Below are positions 34,228 to 42,267 of a stretch of 44,802 nucleotides of DNA, piece after piece (the stretch's first letter is position 1; each line of letters starts with the position of its first letter). The DNA comes from Thermoproteota archaeon (GTDB taxonomy: Archaea > Korarchaeota > Korarchaeia > Korarchaeales > Korarchaeaceae): positions 1-44,802 of the forward strand of contig JAOZFG010000021.1 in assembly GCA_027491435.1 (NCBI GenBank), given 5' to 3'. A model generated the notes under the pieces. The model saw only the letters and a list, made by a program, of their open reading frames with translations, did no database searches and was not told the origin of the DNA. Position numbers and translations under genes: made by a program.

Positions 34228-35175
34228 ATGCTCCTTAAAGTTAGAGACCTCAGGGTTTACTATGACACGGTTGCTGGAGTCGTCAAGGCGGTGGACGGGG
34301 TCTCCCTATCCGTGGAGAGGGGCGAGATAGTTGGCCTGGCTGGGGAATCTGGGAGCGGGAAGACGACGATGGCCAGGGCCATAATGAGGCTTCTGCCAAG
34401 CAACGCCAGGATTGTCTCGGGGGAGATAGTTCTGGATGGCGTGGACGTGCTCTCCCTGAGCGAGAGCGAACTTAAGGATTTTAGGTGGAAGAAGGTGTCC
34501 ATGGTCTTCCAGGGGGCGATGAACGCTCTAAACCCAGTCCTGAGGGTTGGGGAACAGATAGCGGAGGTTCTGGTGGAAAAGGCTGGATACGATAAGAGAA
34601 GAGCTTGGAGCAGGGTGGAGGAGCTGTTCAAACTGGTTGGCATAGACCCTTCTAGAACTAGAGATTATCCGCACGAGTTTAGCGGTGGGATGAGACAGAG
34701 GGCAGTAATAGCCATGGCCATAGCCCTCAACCCAGACTTAGTTATAGCCGATGAGCCTGTTACTGCCTTGGACGTGGTGGTACAATCGAAGATACTGGAC
34801 CTTCTTAAGAGGTTAAGGGATGAGCTGGGCATAAGCGTTCTCCTGATAACTCACGACCTCTCAGTCATAGCCGAGGCCTGTGACAGGACGGCGATAATGT
34901 ACGCTGGTAGGATAGTGGAGTACGGCTCCACCGAGGAGGTGTTCGAGGAGCCCCTTCACCCCTACACTAGAGCTTTGATCTCAGCCTTCCCCAGCATTAC
35001 GGGCGAGAGGAGGAGCTTTGAGCCCATAAAGGGTGATCCTCCAAACATGTTGAACCTCCCCCCTGGATGTGCGTTTCACCCCAGGTGTCCTAAAGCCTTC
35101 GATAAGTGCAGTAAGGAGGTACCGGAGCTAAAGGAGGTGAAGGGAAGGCTGGTGGCCTGTCACCTCTGGGGGTGA
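34228..35175 (+). CDS. dppD: Dipeptide/oligopeptide ABC transporter ATPase (DppD-type)
   Basis: A 315-residue ATPase. Walker A GESGSGKTT at residues 39-47, Q-loop Gln95 in MVFQGAMNALNP, ABC signature FSGGMRQR at 151-158, Walker B LVIADEP at 171-177, and H-loop LLITHDLS. The C-terminal oligopeptide-transporter extension has CAFHPRCPKAFDKC and a final Cys, the four-cysteine set that is seen in many DppD/OppD proteins and may bind an iron-sulfur cluster. It starts directly after dppC. All catalytic residues are present. Confidence 0.95.
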   Translation: MLLKVRDLRVYYDTVAGVVKAVDGVSLSVERGEIVGLAGESGSGKTTMARAIMRLLPSNARIVSGEIVLDGVDVLSLSESELKDFRWKKVSMVFQGAMNALNPVLRVGEQIAEVLVEKAGYDKRRAWSRVEELFKLVGIDPSRTRDYPHEFSGGMRQRAVIAMAIALNPDLVIADEPVTALDVVVQSKILDLLKRLRDELGISVLLITHDLSVIAEACDRTAIMYAGRIVEYGSTEEVFEEPLHPYTRALISAFPSITGERRSFEPIKGDPPNMLNLPPGCAFHPRCPKAFDKCSKEVPELKEVKGRLVACHLWG

Positions 35176-35179
35176 TCCA

Positions 35180-36160
35180 ATGCTGGAAGTTAAGGACCTT
35201 AGGGTCTGGTTTCCTGCTAGGACTTCGTTCTGGCAGTCGCTAAAGGGAGTGAGTAGGTACGTTAAGGCTGTGGACGGCGTGTCGTTCACCATCAAGAGAG
35301 GGGAGGTCCTGGCCCTTGTGGGCGAGTCGGGGAGCGGGAAAACCACTACCGGGAAGGCGATACTTAGGCTTATAGAGCCTACCTCAGGGGAAGTATGGTT
35401 TGAAGGGGTTAACGTGCTTTCTCTTAACAAGAAGGAGCTCAAGGAGTTCAGGAGGAAGGCCCAAATAATATTTCAGGACCCCTTCGAATCCCTAGACCCC
35501 AGAATGACCATCTACGACATAGTGGCGGAGCCCCTCAAAGTTAACAAGGTGTATGGGTCGGCCGATGAGGAGTACGACGCCGTGGCCAAGGCTTTGGAGG
35601 ACGTCAGGCTGGTGCCCCCGGAGGACTTCATGACCAGGTTCCCCCATGAGCTCTCTGGCGGGCAAAGGCAGAGGGTCGCCATAGCTAGGGCCCTCATACT
35701 TAGGCCTAAGTTCATAGTGGCCGACGAGCCGGTAAGCATGTTGGACGCCTCGATAAGGACTCAGATACTTGAGCTGATGGAGGACCTCAGGAAGGAGTAC
35801 GGGCTCACCTACCTCTTCATAACCCACGACCTAGCTCAGGCCAGGTACACCAGTGACAGGATAGCAGTCATGTACCTGGGGAGGATAATGGAGATAGGGC
35901 CTACAGAGGAAGTTGTATCCAACCCGCTGCACCCCTACACCAAGGTGCTTATATCACACGTTCCAATACCGGATCCTAAGCTTGCCAAGAGTAGGAAGAA
36001 GATAGACGTGCCTGGAGAGACTCCTAGCCCCATAGACCTCCCACCAGGCTGCAGGTTTTACCCCAGGTGCCCTTTCGCCAGGGAAGTGTGTAAGGAAGAG
36101 CCTCAGTTAATTGAGGTAGAGCCAGGAAGGTGGGTGAGCTGTCACCTAGTGAGGAGTTAA
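35180..36160 (+). CDS. dppF: Dipeptide/oligopeptide ABC transporter ATPase (DppF-type)
   Basis: A 326-residue ATPase, the partner of DppD. Walker A GESGSGKTTTGKA, Q-loop IIFQDPFESLDPRMT, signature SGGQRQRVAIARAL, Walker B FIVADEPVSMLDAS and H-loop FITHDLAQARY are all intact. The C-terminal extension carries CRFYPRCPFAREVC and a final Cys-His, again a four-cysteine set. It starts 4 nt after dppD and is the last gene of the operon. Together the two ATPases energise peptide import. Confidence 0.95.
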   Translation: MLEVKDLRVWFPARTSFWQSLKGVSRYVKAVDGVSFTIKRGEVLALVGESGSGKTTTGKAILRLIEPTSGEVWFEGVNVLSLNKKELKEFRRKAQIIFQDPFESLDPRMTIYDIVAEPLKVNKVYGSADEEYDAVAKALEDVRLVPPEDFMTRFPHELSGGQRQRVAIARALILRPKFIVADEPVSMLDASIRTQILELMEDLRKEYGLTYLFITHDLAQARYTSDRIAVMYLGRIMEIGPTEEVVSNPLHPYTKVLISHVPIPDPKLAKSRKKIDVPGETPSPIDLPPGCRFYPRCPFAREVCKEEPQLIEVEPGRWVSCHLVRS

Positions 36161-36460
36161 CAGAGCCCAGCTACACTCTAAACAAATCTTCTAGGACGCT
36201 GAGCAGAAAGCCTGATCTGGAAGACAGTAGGGGCTAGAGCTCTCTGGAAGGAGGTTAAAGGGAGCAGCCGTGCCAAAACAGATACCACAGGGCTACGAGG
36301 GTGGAACTCCTGTTCTTTGAAATTAAGGGGTCTCCCTAAAGGCTCCTAATGAAGGTTAGGGCAGTTGTTGCAGGAGCGAGCTTAAAAATTAGGAGCCAGT
36401 AGCTGAGGCCTCTGTTAGAAGGTCTGCTTTAAGCGTTTACGTCGTAATACTATGGAAGAC
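36161..36460. other. 300-bp intergenic region after the dpp operon
   Basis: No convincing gene. A GTG preceded by GGAGG opens a 16-codon frame (MPKQIPQGYEGGTPVL) ending near 36323, which may be the start of a lost gene. A TATA-like CTTAAAAATTAGG lies near 36385. No long hairpin or T-run is evident at the operon end. Confidence 0.4.
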
Positions 36461-37438
36461 TCAAGTAGAGGAGCTCCTAGGCAGCTTTGGGCTGACCACC
36501 CGGCCCATGTCCTCTGGTATCTGGTAACCACTAAACCTTAGGGAGAGCGACCTAATCCTAGATAAGAGCTCCTTGAACTCCCTAAAGGAGTCTTCCTCAA
36601 CGAATTCAGCCGCTAGGGCGAAGTCGAACTGTTCCCAGCACACTGGCTTGAACTCGAGGCCATAGCGTTCTGCTGTCTCCCTTAGGGTTAAGGTCAGGTC
36701 GGCCCTCCCTTCAGCCACCTCAAGACAGATCTCATCGTGCCTGTAGAACTCCTCTCCCCTAGGGGAAAAGCCCAATAGCTTCTCAAGGAGGATCCTAGTC
36801 CCTGAACCCCTATTTCTCAGCGCCAGCTTCAGCCTTCCCTTCCTTATAGCCCTTAAGTCCGGCTCAGTCCCCGGCCTGAAGGCCCAGCCCACCTCCCTCC
36901 TAAAGCCCCTAACCAGTAAGACCTCCCCTCCTGGGAAGAGCTTCCTTACCACCGTATTGTACTCGCCGGTGTCCACGTCTAATATGTGAATCCCAGCCAC
37001 GTCCGCTTCTCCTACGGCTAAGTAGAGCAGGGCCGCGGAGGATCCGACCCACCTAACCCTTAAACCATTGGAGGAAGCTTCCAGGAGGGGATCGTGACTG
37101 CTGGCAATCACTATCCCCTCGAAGGACTTCTCCTCAGCCTTCCCCATCAAGTAAGCGTTTAGCAGCTCCTTCCCTAACTCAGTCAGAGTGGCCCCTCCTC
37201 CTCCCTTGCCCCCCTTAACCGACCTTATCACTTTCCCTCCAAGCTCCCTTTCCAGAGAGGCAAGCCTCCTCCACGCCCTTGAGTAAGGGATTCCAAGCTC
37301 CTTGGCTGCCGATAATATTGAACCAGTTTCCTTGACTTTCAAGAGGATTTCACCAGTTAGCTCGTCCATGACCTTCCTCCCATCCAAGTAGACGCTTACC
37401 TCTAGAACTGGCTTTAACCTCAAGCCTTCTCCTGCCAC
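36461..37438 (-). CDS. ModE-type HTH fused to periplasmic-binding-like sensor domain (COG1910-like)
   Basis: A 325-residue regulator. The N-terminal ~105 residues are a ModE/LysR-like winged helix (GSILSAAKELGIPYSRAWRR, then the glycine-rich wing VKGGKGGGGATLTELGKELL). Residues ~110-310 form a PBP-like ligand domain (VIASSHDPLLEA, DVAGIHILDVDTGEY, LALRNRGSGTRILLEKLL), as in COG1910 proteins associated with molybdate/tungstate or related oxyanions. The ligand here is unproven. The start is GTG 37438 with GAGGTG 5-6 nt upstream. It begins 10 nt after the ATPase-nuclease stop, so it is the third gene of that operon; no transporter for an oxyanion is nearby. Confidence 0.85.
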   Translation of the reverse strand: MAGEGLRLKPVLEVSVYLDGRKVMDELTGEILLKVKETGSILSAAKELGIPYSRAWRRLASLERELGGKVIRSVKGGKGGGGATLTELGKELLNAYLMGKAEEKSFEGIVIASSHDPLLEASSNGLRVRWVGSSAALLYLAVGEADVAGIHILDVDTGEYNTVVRKLFPGGEVLLVRGFRREVGWAFRPGTEPDLRAIRKGRLKLALRNRGSGTRILLEKLLGFSPRGEEFYRHDEICLEVAEGRADLTLTLRETAERYGLEFKPVCWEQFDFALAAEFVEEDSFREFKELLSRIRSLSLRFSGYQIPEDMGRVVSPKLPRSSST

Positions 37439-37447
37439 AGTTCCACC

Positions 37448-39265
37448 TCAGTGCAGCAAAAGCTCCCTGGCCTTGACGGGATCCCAGTTCCTCTTCCTGA
37501 CCACTGGCTCCTGCCTTCCCTTGTACCTCTTGGACCCCCTACTTATCAGGTCAGCTGATTCGAGCTTTGTGAGCAACCCTTCAACGTACTGATCTAGCGT
37601 GTCATCGGACATGCTCTTCTTGTTCTTCTTGAGTTGTTGCCTGACCCCCCTCTTGATGACCCTGAGCGACTTCTCCCTCTTGGCCTCTTCCAGGAGCTCT
37701 ATTATGGTCTTAGCTATTATCACCTCCGCAGGCTCCTCTCTTAGAGTTGTGACCTTCTGAATATCTTCCATGGCCTTGGCCCCTACCACCAGCTCGTACA
37801 GAAGCAAGTCCAGGTTCCAGACAGATAGGAACAACCTCTCCATTAGGTCAAATCCCTCAGAGAACTCATCCTTGGTAGAAAGGCCTGCGAGTAGGGCTAG
37901 CCTCGTCGGGTAGGGGACTACTAAGGCTGGATAGGGCCCCTCGTACCCCTTCAACTCCCTCATTATGTCCAGAACCTCCTCCTTTCTGTCAGGCTCCAAA
38001 GCTATGATTCCGAGGAGGCCGCACTTCGCCAACTTCTTCCAATCGGAAAGCACCCTCCCCTTAGCTTGGGAGAACTTCACTTCCACAGGTACCCTGGCGA
38101 CCTCCCTGAAAGTATCGGCTAGCTGCTTGCTTATCAGTATGTGTCCGTCGCTCTCCTTCCTCCCACACTTCAAGTTCTCCGGCCTGTATTCGACGAAGTA
38201 GTGGTCTTCCTCCACCTGTATACCAGTGGCCATTCTCCTCTCCAGCACCCTTTTGACGAAGTTCTCGAAGGCCAGGCCTGCATCCTTCTTGTACCCCTTG
38301 CCGAACCTCTTCTCCATGGCGGCTATCTCCCTCTCAAGGGCTGAGAGGGAGAATTTAGAGAAGAACTCCGCCGCTGGGTCTATAACGTCTATCATGGTAG
38401 TGTTGGCCTCGCTTATCGACCCCTTGGATAGCCTATCGGAGATCATGTAGATAACTTCGGATATGAAGACCAGCTCGTCGTGAGCGAAGTTTCTCCCCTT
38501 AGCTATTGAGATTAGGGAAGCTATCCTCCCGAACCCCTCGGGCAGGTAGCCCCTGTAAGAGCCTGACACGGCCACCCTATCCTTCATAAAAGTGGAGAAC
38601 CTCTCGGTTCTCTTGTCCTTCTGAACCCTCTCCAGGTCCTCGCCAGTCATGTAGAAGATCATGTAGAGGCCCTTGTCCATTTTATCGTGTATGGAAGTGA
38701 GTAGGTCTAACCACTTGTACAAGAGATCCCCCCTCAACTTCTCAAACTCGTCCAAGTGGACGTTAATCACACCGAAGATATCCCGAACCAACAGCAGGGC
38801 GTCAGCCAGGGAGTTTCCCCTCAAATCCTTTGAAGACATCAGATCCAAGAGATCCAACACGGCAACCCTGTCGTCGGACTTATCTACCTGCTGGCTTATG
38901 GCCTCCAGGAGGGACGCTGTAAATGAGTTGGGATCCGGCCTCATGCCGAAGTCGTGCCCTACAACCAAGGCCTTCTCTCCCATGGCCTTGTGAATCAGGT
39001 ATTCCTTGAGCTGAGACTTTCCGCTCCTATAAGAGCCAATAACGAACGTGTACTGAATGCCCTCCTTGGCCAGGGCGAGCTTATCTGTCAGCTGCCTCTC
39101 GGCCTCTAGGACCCAGGGGAACTTGACTATCACCTTCTCAGCCAGCTCCCCTTTCAGGGGCTTGCCCAACCTGAGCAGGTTGACGGCGTCTAACGCCTCT
39201 TCCTGGGTGACTAGATCCCAGAGCCCGTACCTCTTGTAAGCCTCCACGAAGTCGTTCACCTTCAT
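37448..39265 (-). CDS. P-loop ATPase fused to a PD-(D/E)XK nuclease-like domain
   Basis: A 605-residue protein. ATPase core: Walker A GSYRSGKS at residues 77-84 and Walker B VINVHLDEFEKL with Asp172-Glu173, of the STAND/ORC-like AAA type. Nuclease-like core: Glu334 in LAFENFVKRV, Asp373 in ESDGHILIS and Glu395-x-Lys397 in VPVEVKFSQ, the E...D...ExK order of PD-(D/E)XK enzymes. The C-terminal ~100 residues look like a winged helix (DQYVEGLLTKLESADLISRG). It overlaps the upstream wHTH-like gene by 4 nt (ATGA), so translation is coupled. The likely role is nucleic-acid processing, perhaps defence; no known system name fits with certainty. Confidence 0.82.
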   Translation of the reverse strand: MKVNDFVEAYKRYGLWDLVTQEEALDAVNLLRLGKPLKGELAEKVIVKFPWVLEAERQLTDKLALAKEGIQYTFVIGSYRSGKSQLKEYLIHKAMGEKALVVGHDFGMRPDPNSFTASLLEAISQQVDKSDDRVAVLDLLDLMSSKDLRGNSLADALLLVRDIFGVINVHLDEFEKLRGDLLYKWLDLLTSIHDKMDKGLYMIFYMTGEDLERVQKDKRTERFSTFMKDRVAVSGSYRGYLPEGFGRIASLISIAKGRNFAHDELVFISEVIYMISDRLSKGSISEANTTMIDVIDPAAEFFSKFSLSALEREIAAMEKRFGKGYKKDAGLAFENFVKRVLERRMATGIQVEEDHYFVEYRPENLKCGRKESDGHILISKQLADTFREVARVPVEVKFSQAKGRVLSDWKKLAKCGLLGIIALEPDRKEEVLDIMRELKGYEGPYPALVVPYPTRLALLAGLSTKDEFSEGFDLMERLFLSVWNLDLLLYELVVGAKAMEDIQKVTTLREEPAEVIIAKTIIELLEEAKREKSLRVIKRGVRQQLKKNKKSMSDDTLDQYVEGLLTKLESADLISRGSKRYKGRQEPVVRKRNWDPVKARELLLH

Positions 39266-40014
39266 CCTACCACCAGCTTCGACGTTAGGAGGTCATCTTC
39301 GCTCCAGAGCGAGTACAAGGTGGCTACTTCCCTTCCCCTCTGGAAGTCGAAGCTCACCAGGTCGTCGTTACTTTCCAGAACCCTCCTTTCACTTTCTGAA
39401 AGTTTCTCTGAAGGTATTGAAGTTGGAGGATCGTCAATGCCCTTATCCAGCCACAACTTAAAGAGATCAGGCCTTGGAGGATTCACAAGCCCCTTCTTAA
39501 TGGCTGAGAGAAGGCACCTTCTGAAGTAGGAGTCAGAAAACCCCTTGGATATGGCCCATTCCCTCAACTCCTTGACTTTGACCCCTCCGGACGAGAAGAT
39601 GTAAGCTGCTAGGGATAGAGAGCAGTCTGACGAGATGTAGAAGGCCTTCAAAGGTACTAGAGCACCTAAATTCCTTAAAGTGCTCTTCAGAGCCTTCCTG
39701 GCCCTTTCGCTCATGCTCCCGTCAAGCTTAGTCGTGATTCCCTCCCTCTGGTTTAGAGACTCAAGTAGCCTCCTTGCCAGCAGTTCCCTCAACTCCCCCC
39801 TGTCGTTGACCCTCACCTTCTCTAACTCCTCTTCACCCCTCAGCATCCCCGCTAAGATCAGCATGTTCAGCGTTTCTCTGGCCTTCCTCCTGCGCCCATA
39901 CCTCTTTTCTAAAAGTTTTAGGTAAGTTTCCCTGCTTCCACTCGGGGGAAGCTGTAGATAAAGCTCCCAGATCTCGTCGAACCTGAGGGCCCTTATTCCC
40001 GGAACCCTGTCCAT
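39262..40014 (-). CDS. Partner protein of the ATPase-nuclease, winged-helix-like
   Basis: A protein of about 250 residues, basic and helical. It appears to hold two winged-helix-like parts: residues ~15-60 (WELYLQLPPSGSRETYLKLL, then a basic RYGRRRKARETL) and ~130-185 (VKELREWAISKGFSDSYFRR). No catalytic motif is seen. I chose ATG 40014 over TTG 40017 because a TATA-like CCTTTATAGAG centred near 40041 lies 27 nt upstream. It is first in a three-gene operon and its stop overlaps the start of the ATPase-nuclease, so it is probably a DNA-binding or adaptor subunit. No family recognised. Confidence 0.72.
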   Translation of the reverse strand: MDRVPGIRALRFDEIWELYLQLPPSGSRETYLKLLEKRYGRRRKARETLNMLILAGMLRGEEELEKVRVNDRGELRELLARRLLESLNQREGITTKLDGSMSERARKALKSTLRNLGALVPLKAFYISSDCSLSLAAYIFSSGGVKVKELREWAISKGFSDSYFRRCLLSAIKKGLVNPPRPDLFKLWLDKGIDDPPTSIPSEKLSESERRVLESNDDLVSFDFQRGREVATLYSLWSEDDLLTSKLVVG

Positions 40015-40065
40015 CAAGTAGGGTGCTTACCTGAACTCTATAAAGGTTCTCAATTAGTTACCTAG
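40015..40065. promoter_or_regulatory. Symmetric divergent promoter
   Basis: CTCTATAAAGG (40036-40046) is TATA-like on both strands and is centred 26-27 nt from ATG 40014 (minus) and ATG 40066 (plus). A single box can therefore serve leaderless transcripts in both directions. Confidence 0.55.
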
Positions 40066-40701
40066 ATGTGGCCGAAGTTGCTGCTGGTGGACTTGGATCA
40101 GACACTGGTGGACACGTTATACAGGTTCTATCTCACCCTCATCGAGATGCTCCCGGGAGAGATTAGTTGGTTGGGGTTCTTGACCCTCTTCAGAGAGGAT
40201 AGGCTTGATGAGATTGTACCAGAGCCCAGAGGAGTCTTTTGGAGTGAGTTTACCAGGAGGCTGTCTGAGAAGAGGACCTCAATGGACAGGGTTTACCCGG
40301 GAGCTGTTGAAGCGTTGTCAGCTATTAAGGCCAGGAAGGCCGTTGTAACCGGAAGGAACGTGGAGCCCGAGCTCATATGGGACGAGCTGATGGAGTTCGG
40401 AGTAGCTCATCTCTTCGAGAGGGTTTACACGGGTCATGGGGAGGGCTGGATGAAGGATCAGGTGCTTGAAAGGGCCTTGAGGGACTTCGGAGTGAGGGCC
40501 GATGAGGCGGTCATGGTAGGGGACTACTGGGTGGACGTGGCTTCAGCTAAGTCCTTAGGGATTAGGGTAGTGGCCGTCAGGACGGGGCTTGAGCCGGACG
40601 AGAGGCTGCTCATGCACGGGGCCGACCTTATAGTTGACGGGATATGGGACGTGGAGAGGGCTATCCTGCTGCTTAAAAGAGGCTTACAAACCTCCACTTA
40701 A
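40066..40701 (+). CDS. HAD family hydrolase (phosphatase)
   Basis: A 211-residue HAD-superfamily phosphatase of the phosphoglycolate-phosphatase-like type. Motif I is DLDQTLVD with nucleophile Asp9 and acid Asp11. Motif II Thr is in KAVVTGRN, Motif III Lys is in WMKDQVLERA, and motif IV is MVGDYWVDVASAKSLGI with the Mg-binding Asp pair. A helical cap lies at ~18-85. The substrate is unknown. ATG 40066 has a TATA box 26-27 nt upstream (leaderless). It overlaps the convergent radical SAM gene by 29 nt. Confidence 0.9.
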   Translation: MWPKLLLVDLDQTLVDTLYRFYLTLIEMLPGEISWLGFLTLFREDRLDEIVPEPRGVFWSEFTRRLSEKRTSMDRVYPGAVEALSAIKARKAVVTGRNVEPELIWDELMEFGVAHLFERVYTGHGEGWMKDQVLERALRDFGVRADEAVMVGDYWVDVASAKSLGIRVVAVRTGLEPDERLLMHGADLIVDGIWDVERAILLLKRGLQTST

Positions 40702-41725
40702 GCCCCAACCTGTCGGCCTCCTCATAAGCTCTCCTCAGTTCCTCCTTTTTAGGCCTTCTAGCTATCTCCCTGTAGTTGTAGGCCTTGTACTCTGGCCTAT
40801 ATTGCTCCATGATATTCACCAGGCTGTTAGGGACGTTCTCCGCTATCCACCTCAATATTGGGATTGTACAGCATTCCACGTGGTTTGGAAGCACTAGGTG
40901 CCTTATCACCATCTCCCCCAAAGTGTAGGCCATTCTTAAGTTCCTGGTCACCGTCTCCCTGTACCTAGGTATTCCGCTGTACTTCCTGGCGTGCTCATCG
41001 TCCCAGTACTTGAAGTCTGGAAGCCAGAGATCCACTACGCCTAGAAGCAGCCTAGTCGCTGGCTCGCTCATGTACATGTTTGAATTCCAGACCACCGGGA
41101 AGTCCGCTTTAGCGTACTTAAGGGCCTCTATTATGTAGGGCAAATTGGGGGTGGGCTCCCCTCCAACCAGGTTCACGTTTCTGGCCCCCCTGTACCTTAG
41201 GGAGTCCATTATGGAGGCCAACTCCTCTGAGGTCGCCTCCCTCCCAGACTTGGGGTATTGGGAGATATCCCAGTTCTGGCAGAAGACGCACTTGAAGTTG
41301 CACCCGGAGAAGAAGATTGTGCCTGACGGGGTTATGGGCGGTTCCTCCCCCATGTGGATGAAAGCGCTGGACACTCTGGGCCTGGTCACCCTGCAAACCC
41401 CTATTTCACCGTTCAGCCTGTTGATCCCACACTTCCACTCGCATAAGGAGCATCTCCCAGCCAACTTCTTGGCTAGCTGTACCTTCAGGTCTAGTAAGGT
41501 TATTCCTTCCCCTCCTGAACGCTCACATCCGTCTAAGCACTCCCTAAGCATTTGCATGCCTTCCTCATGAGCTTCCCAGGGATCGTCCTTCACCTGAACC
41601 CGGACCATCTGAGCTATCCTGAAGAGCGGCCTCTCCTTGCCCAGGACAACGTCCACGTACCTTCGTAAGGTTTCCCTGACCTCTTGAACTTCAAAGGCCA
41701 TCAGAGCATCTGGCCTCATCCACAT
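40673..41725 (-). CDS. Radical SAM protein, PflX type (COG1313)
   Basis: A radical SAM protein of about 350 residues, homologous to pyruvate-formate-lyase-activating enzymes (COG1313). The cluster motif is CNFKCVFC in FFSGCNFKCVFCQNWDIS, followed by NVNLVGGEPTPNLP. A second cysteine set upstream (CSLCEWKCGINRLNGEIGVC) may hold an auxiliary cluster. The frame extends upstream to 41836, but that Pro-rich stretch lies inside a structured RNA candidate. ATG 41725 has GGTGA 5 nt before it, so I chose it. No glycyl-radical enzyme is nearby; the substrate is unknown. Confidence 0.9.
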   Translation of the reverse strand: MWMRPDALMAFEVQEVRETLRRYVDVVLGKERPLFRIAQMVRVQVKDDPWEAHEEGMQMLRECLDGCERSGGEGITLLDLKVQLAKKLAGRCSLCEWKCGINRLNGEIGVCRVTRPRVSSAFIHMGEEPPITPSGTIFFSGCNFKCVFCQNWDISQYPKSGREATSEELASIMDSLRYRGARNVNLVGGEPTPNLPYIIEALKYAKADFPVVWNSNMYMSEPATRLLLGVVDLWLPDFKYWDDEHARKYSGIPRYRETVTRNLRMAYTLGEMVIRHLVLPNHVECCTIPILRWIAENVPNSLVNIMEQYRPEYKAYNYREIARRPKKEELRRAYEEADRLGLKWRFVSLF

Positions 41726-41760
41726 GTCCTTCACCAAAAAGGAAGGTGGAGGTGCGGTGG

Positions 41761-41893
41761 GGGGACTGCCCGGGTGGAGGGTTAAGAGCGGCGTCCCCTG
41801 TGCGGGGACTCGGGGCCAACAGGGGGCCCCTTTCACAGCAGTAGACGCCTACCCCCGCAGCGGGTTTAGACCCGCCAAGGCCGGGCAGTCCCC
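41761..41893 (-). ncRNA. Structured RNA candidate, 133 nt, unknown class
   Basis: The ends form a perfect 13-bp stem (ggggactgcccgg 41761-41773 with ccgggcagtcccc 41881-41893). Inside are a hairpin gcggg/cccgc with 6-nt loop, a second stem GGCGTC/GACGCC, a GGGGGT/ACCCTC helix and two G/C hairpins, giving a Y-shaped fold. The region is far more GC-rich than the flanks, as structured RNAs are in thermophiles. On the minus strand, TTATATA is centred near 41920, 27 nt before 41893, so transcription should begin exactly at the 5' end of the stem. A CCTTTTTGG run follows the 3' end. I found no tRNA, 5S rRNA or RNase P signature. A mobile-element end is the main alternative. Confidence 0.55.
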
Positions 41894-41913
41894 ATTAATA
41901 GAAGGGGGCTAGG

Positions 41914-41932
41914 GGGTATATAACCCTTTTCG
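41914..41932 (-). promoter_or_regulatory. Promoter of the structured RNA
   Basis: On the minus strand, CGAAAAGGGTTATATACCC contains a purine-rich BRE-like stretch (GAAAAGGG) followed by TTATATA centred at about 41920. The 27-nt distance to the first base of the 13-bp stem is the normal archaeal spacing. Confidence 0.5.
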
Positions 41933-42004
41933 GGCGGATTAAAGCCCGGCAGGGGGCTCAATCGATCTGCAGGTTCGTCGTGAGATCTGTTATTTTTGAT
42001 ATTA

Positions 42005-42011
42005 TTTTATA
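42005..42011 (+). promoter_or_regulatory. TATA box of vapB
   Basis: TTTTATA lies about 28 nt before the ATG at 42037, giving a leaderless or very short-leader transcript. It is distinct from the box that serves the structured RNA in the opposite direction. Confidence 0.5.
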
Positions 42012-42036
42012 GGGGTCTACTTTACGAGTATTACCG

Positions 42037-42267
42037 ATGAGTGTAACCATCTCAGCCAAGGTCAAGAGGGACCTGTGGGAAAAGGCCAAGAGGATGGGGA
42101 TCAACATAAGCGAGGTGATAAGGGAGGCTCTTGAGAGGAAGGTCAGAGAGGAGGAATTGAAGTGGGCTGTGAAGGTGATGGATGAGATCTCCGGCAGGAT
42201 AAGCTTGGATGAAGATTCATACAGGATAATTAGGAGGGAGAGGGACAGAAATGGCAATCGTTCTTGA
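42037..42267 (+). CDS. vapB: VapB-type antitoxin
   Basis: A 76-residue protein with an N-terminal ribbon-helix-helix-like DNA-binding domain (VTISAKVKRDLWEKAKRMG, then NISEVIREALERKV) and a charged, flexible C-terminus that would wrap the toxin. It represses its own operon and neutralises VapC. It overlaps the following vapC frame by 17 nt, the usual arrangement. The gene is intact even though its toxin partner carries a stop codon. Confidence 0.88.
   Translation: MSVTISAKVKRDLWEKAKRMGINISEVIREALERKVREEELKWAVKVMDEISGRISLDEDSYRIIRRERDRNGNRS

Noticed and set aside
41726-41836. Longer N-terminus of the PflX-type radical SAM protein
   Set aside because: The extension is Pro-rich, unlike the family, and lies inside the structured GC-rich RNA candidate. 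ATG 41725 has a proper ribosome binding site.
41761-41893. tRNA or 5S rRNA
   Set aside because: The terminal stem is 13 bp, the hairpin loop that could be a T-loop has 6 nt without the TTCRA pattern, and no 5S loop motifs are present.
41724-41912. 62-residue plus-strand frame
   Set aside because: It crosses the structured RNA candidate on the other strand, has a low-complexity Gly/Pro/Arg composition, and no start signal.
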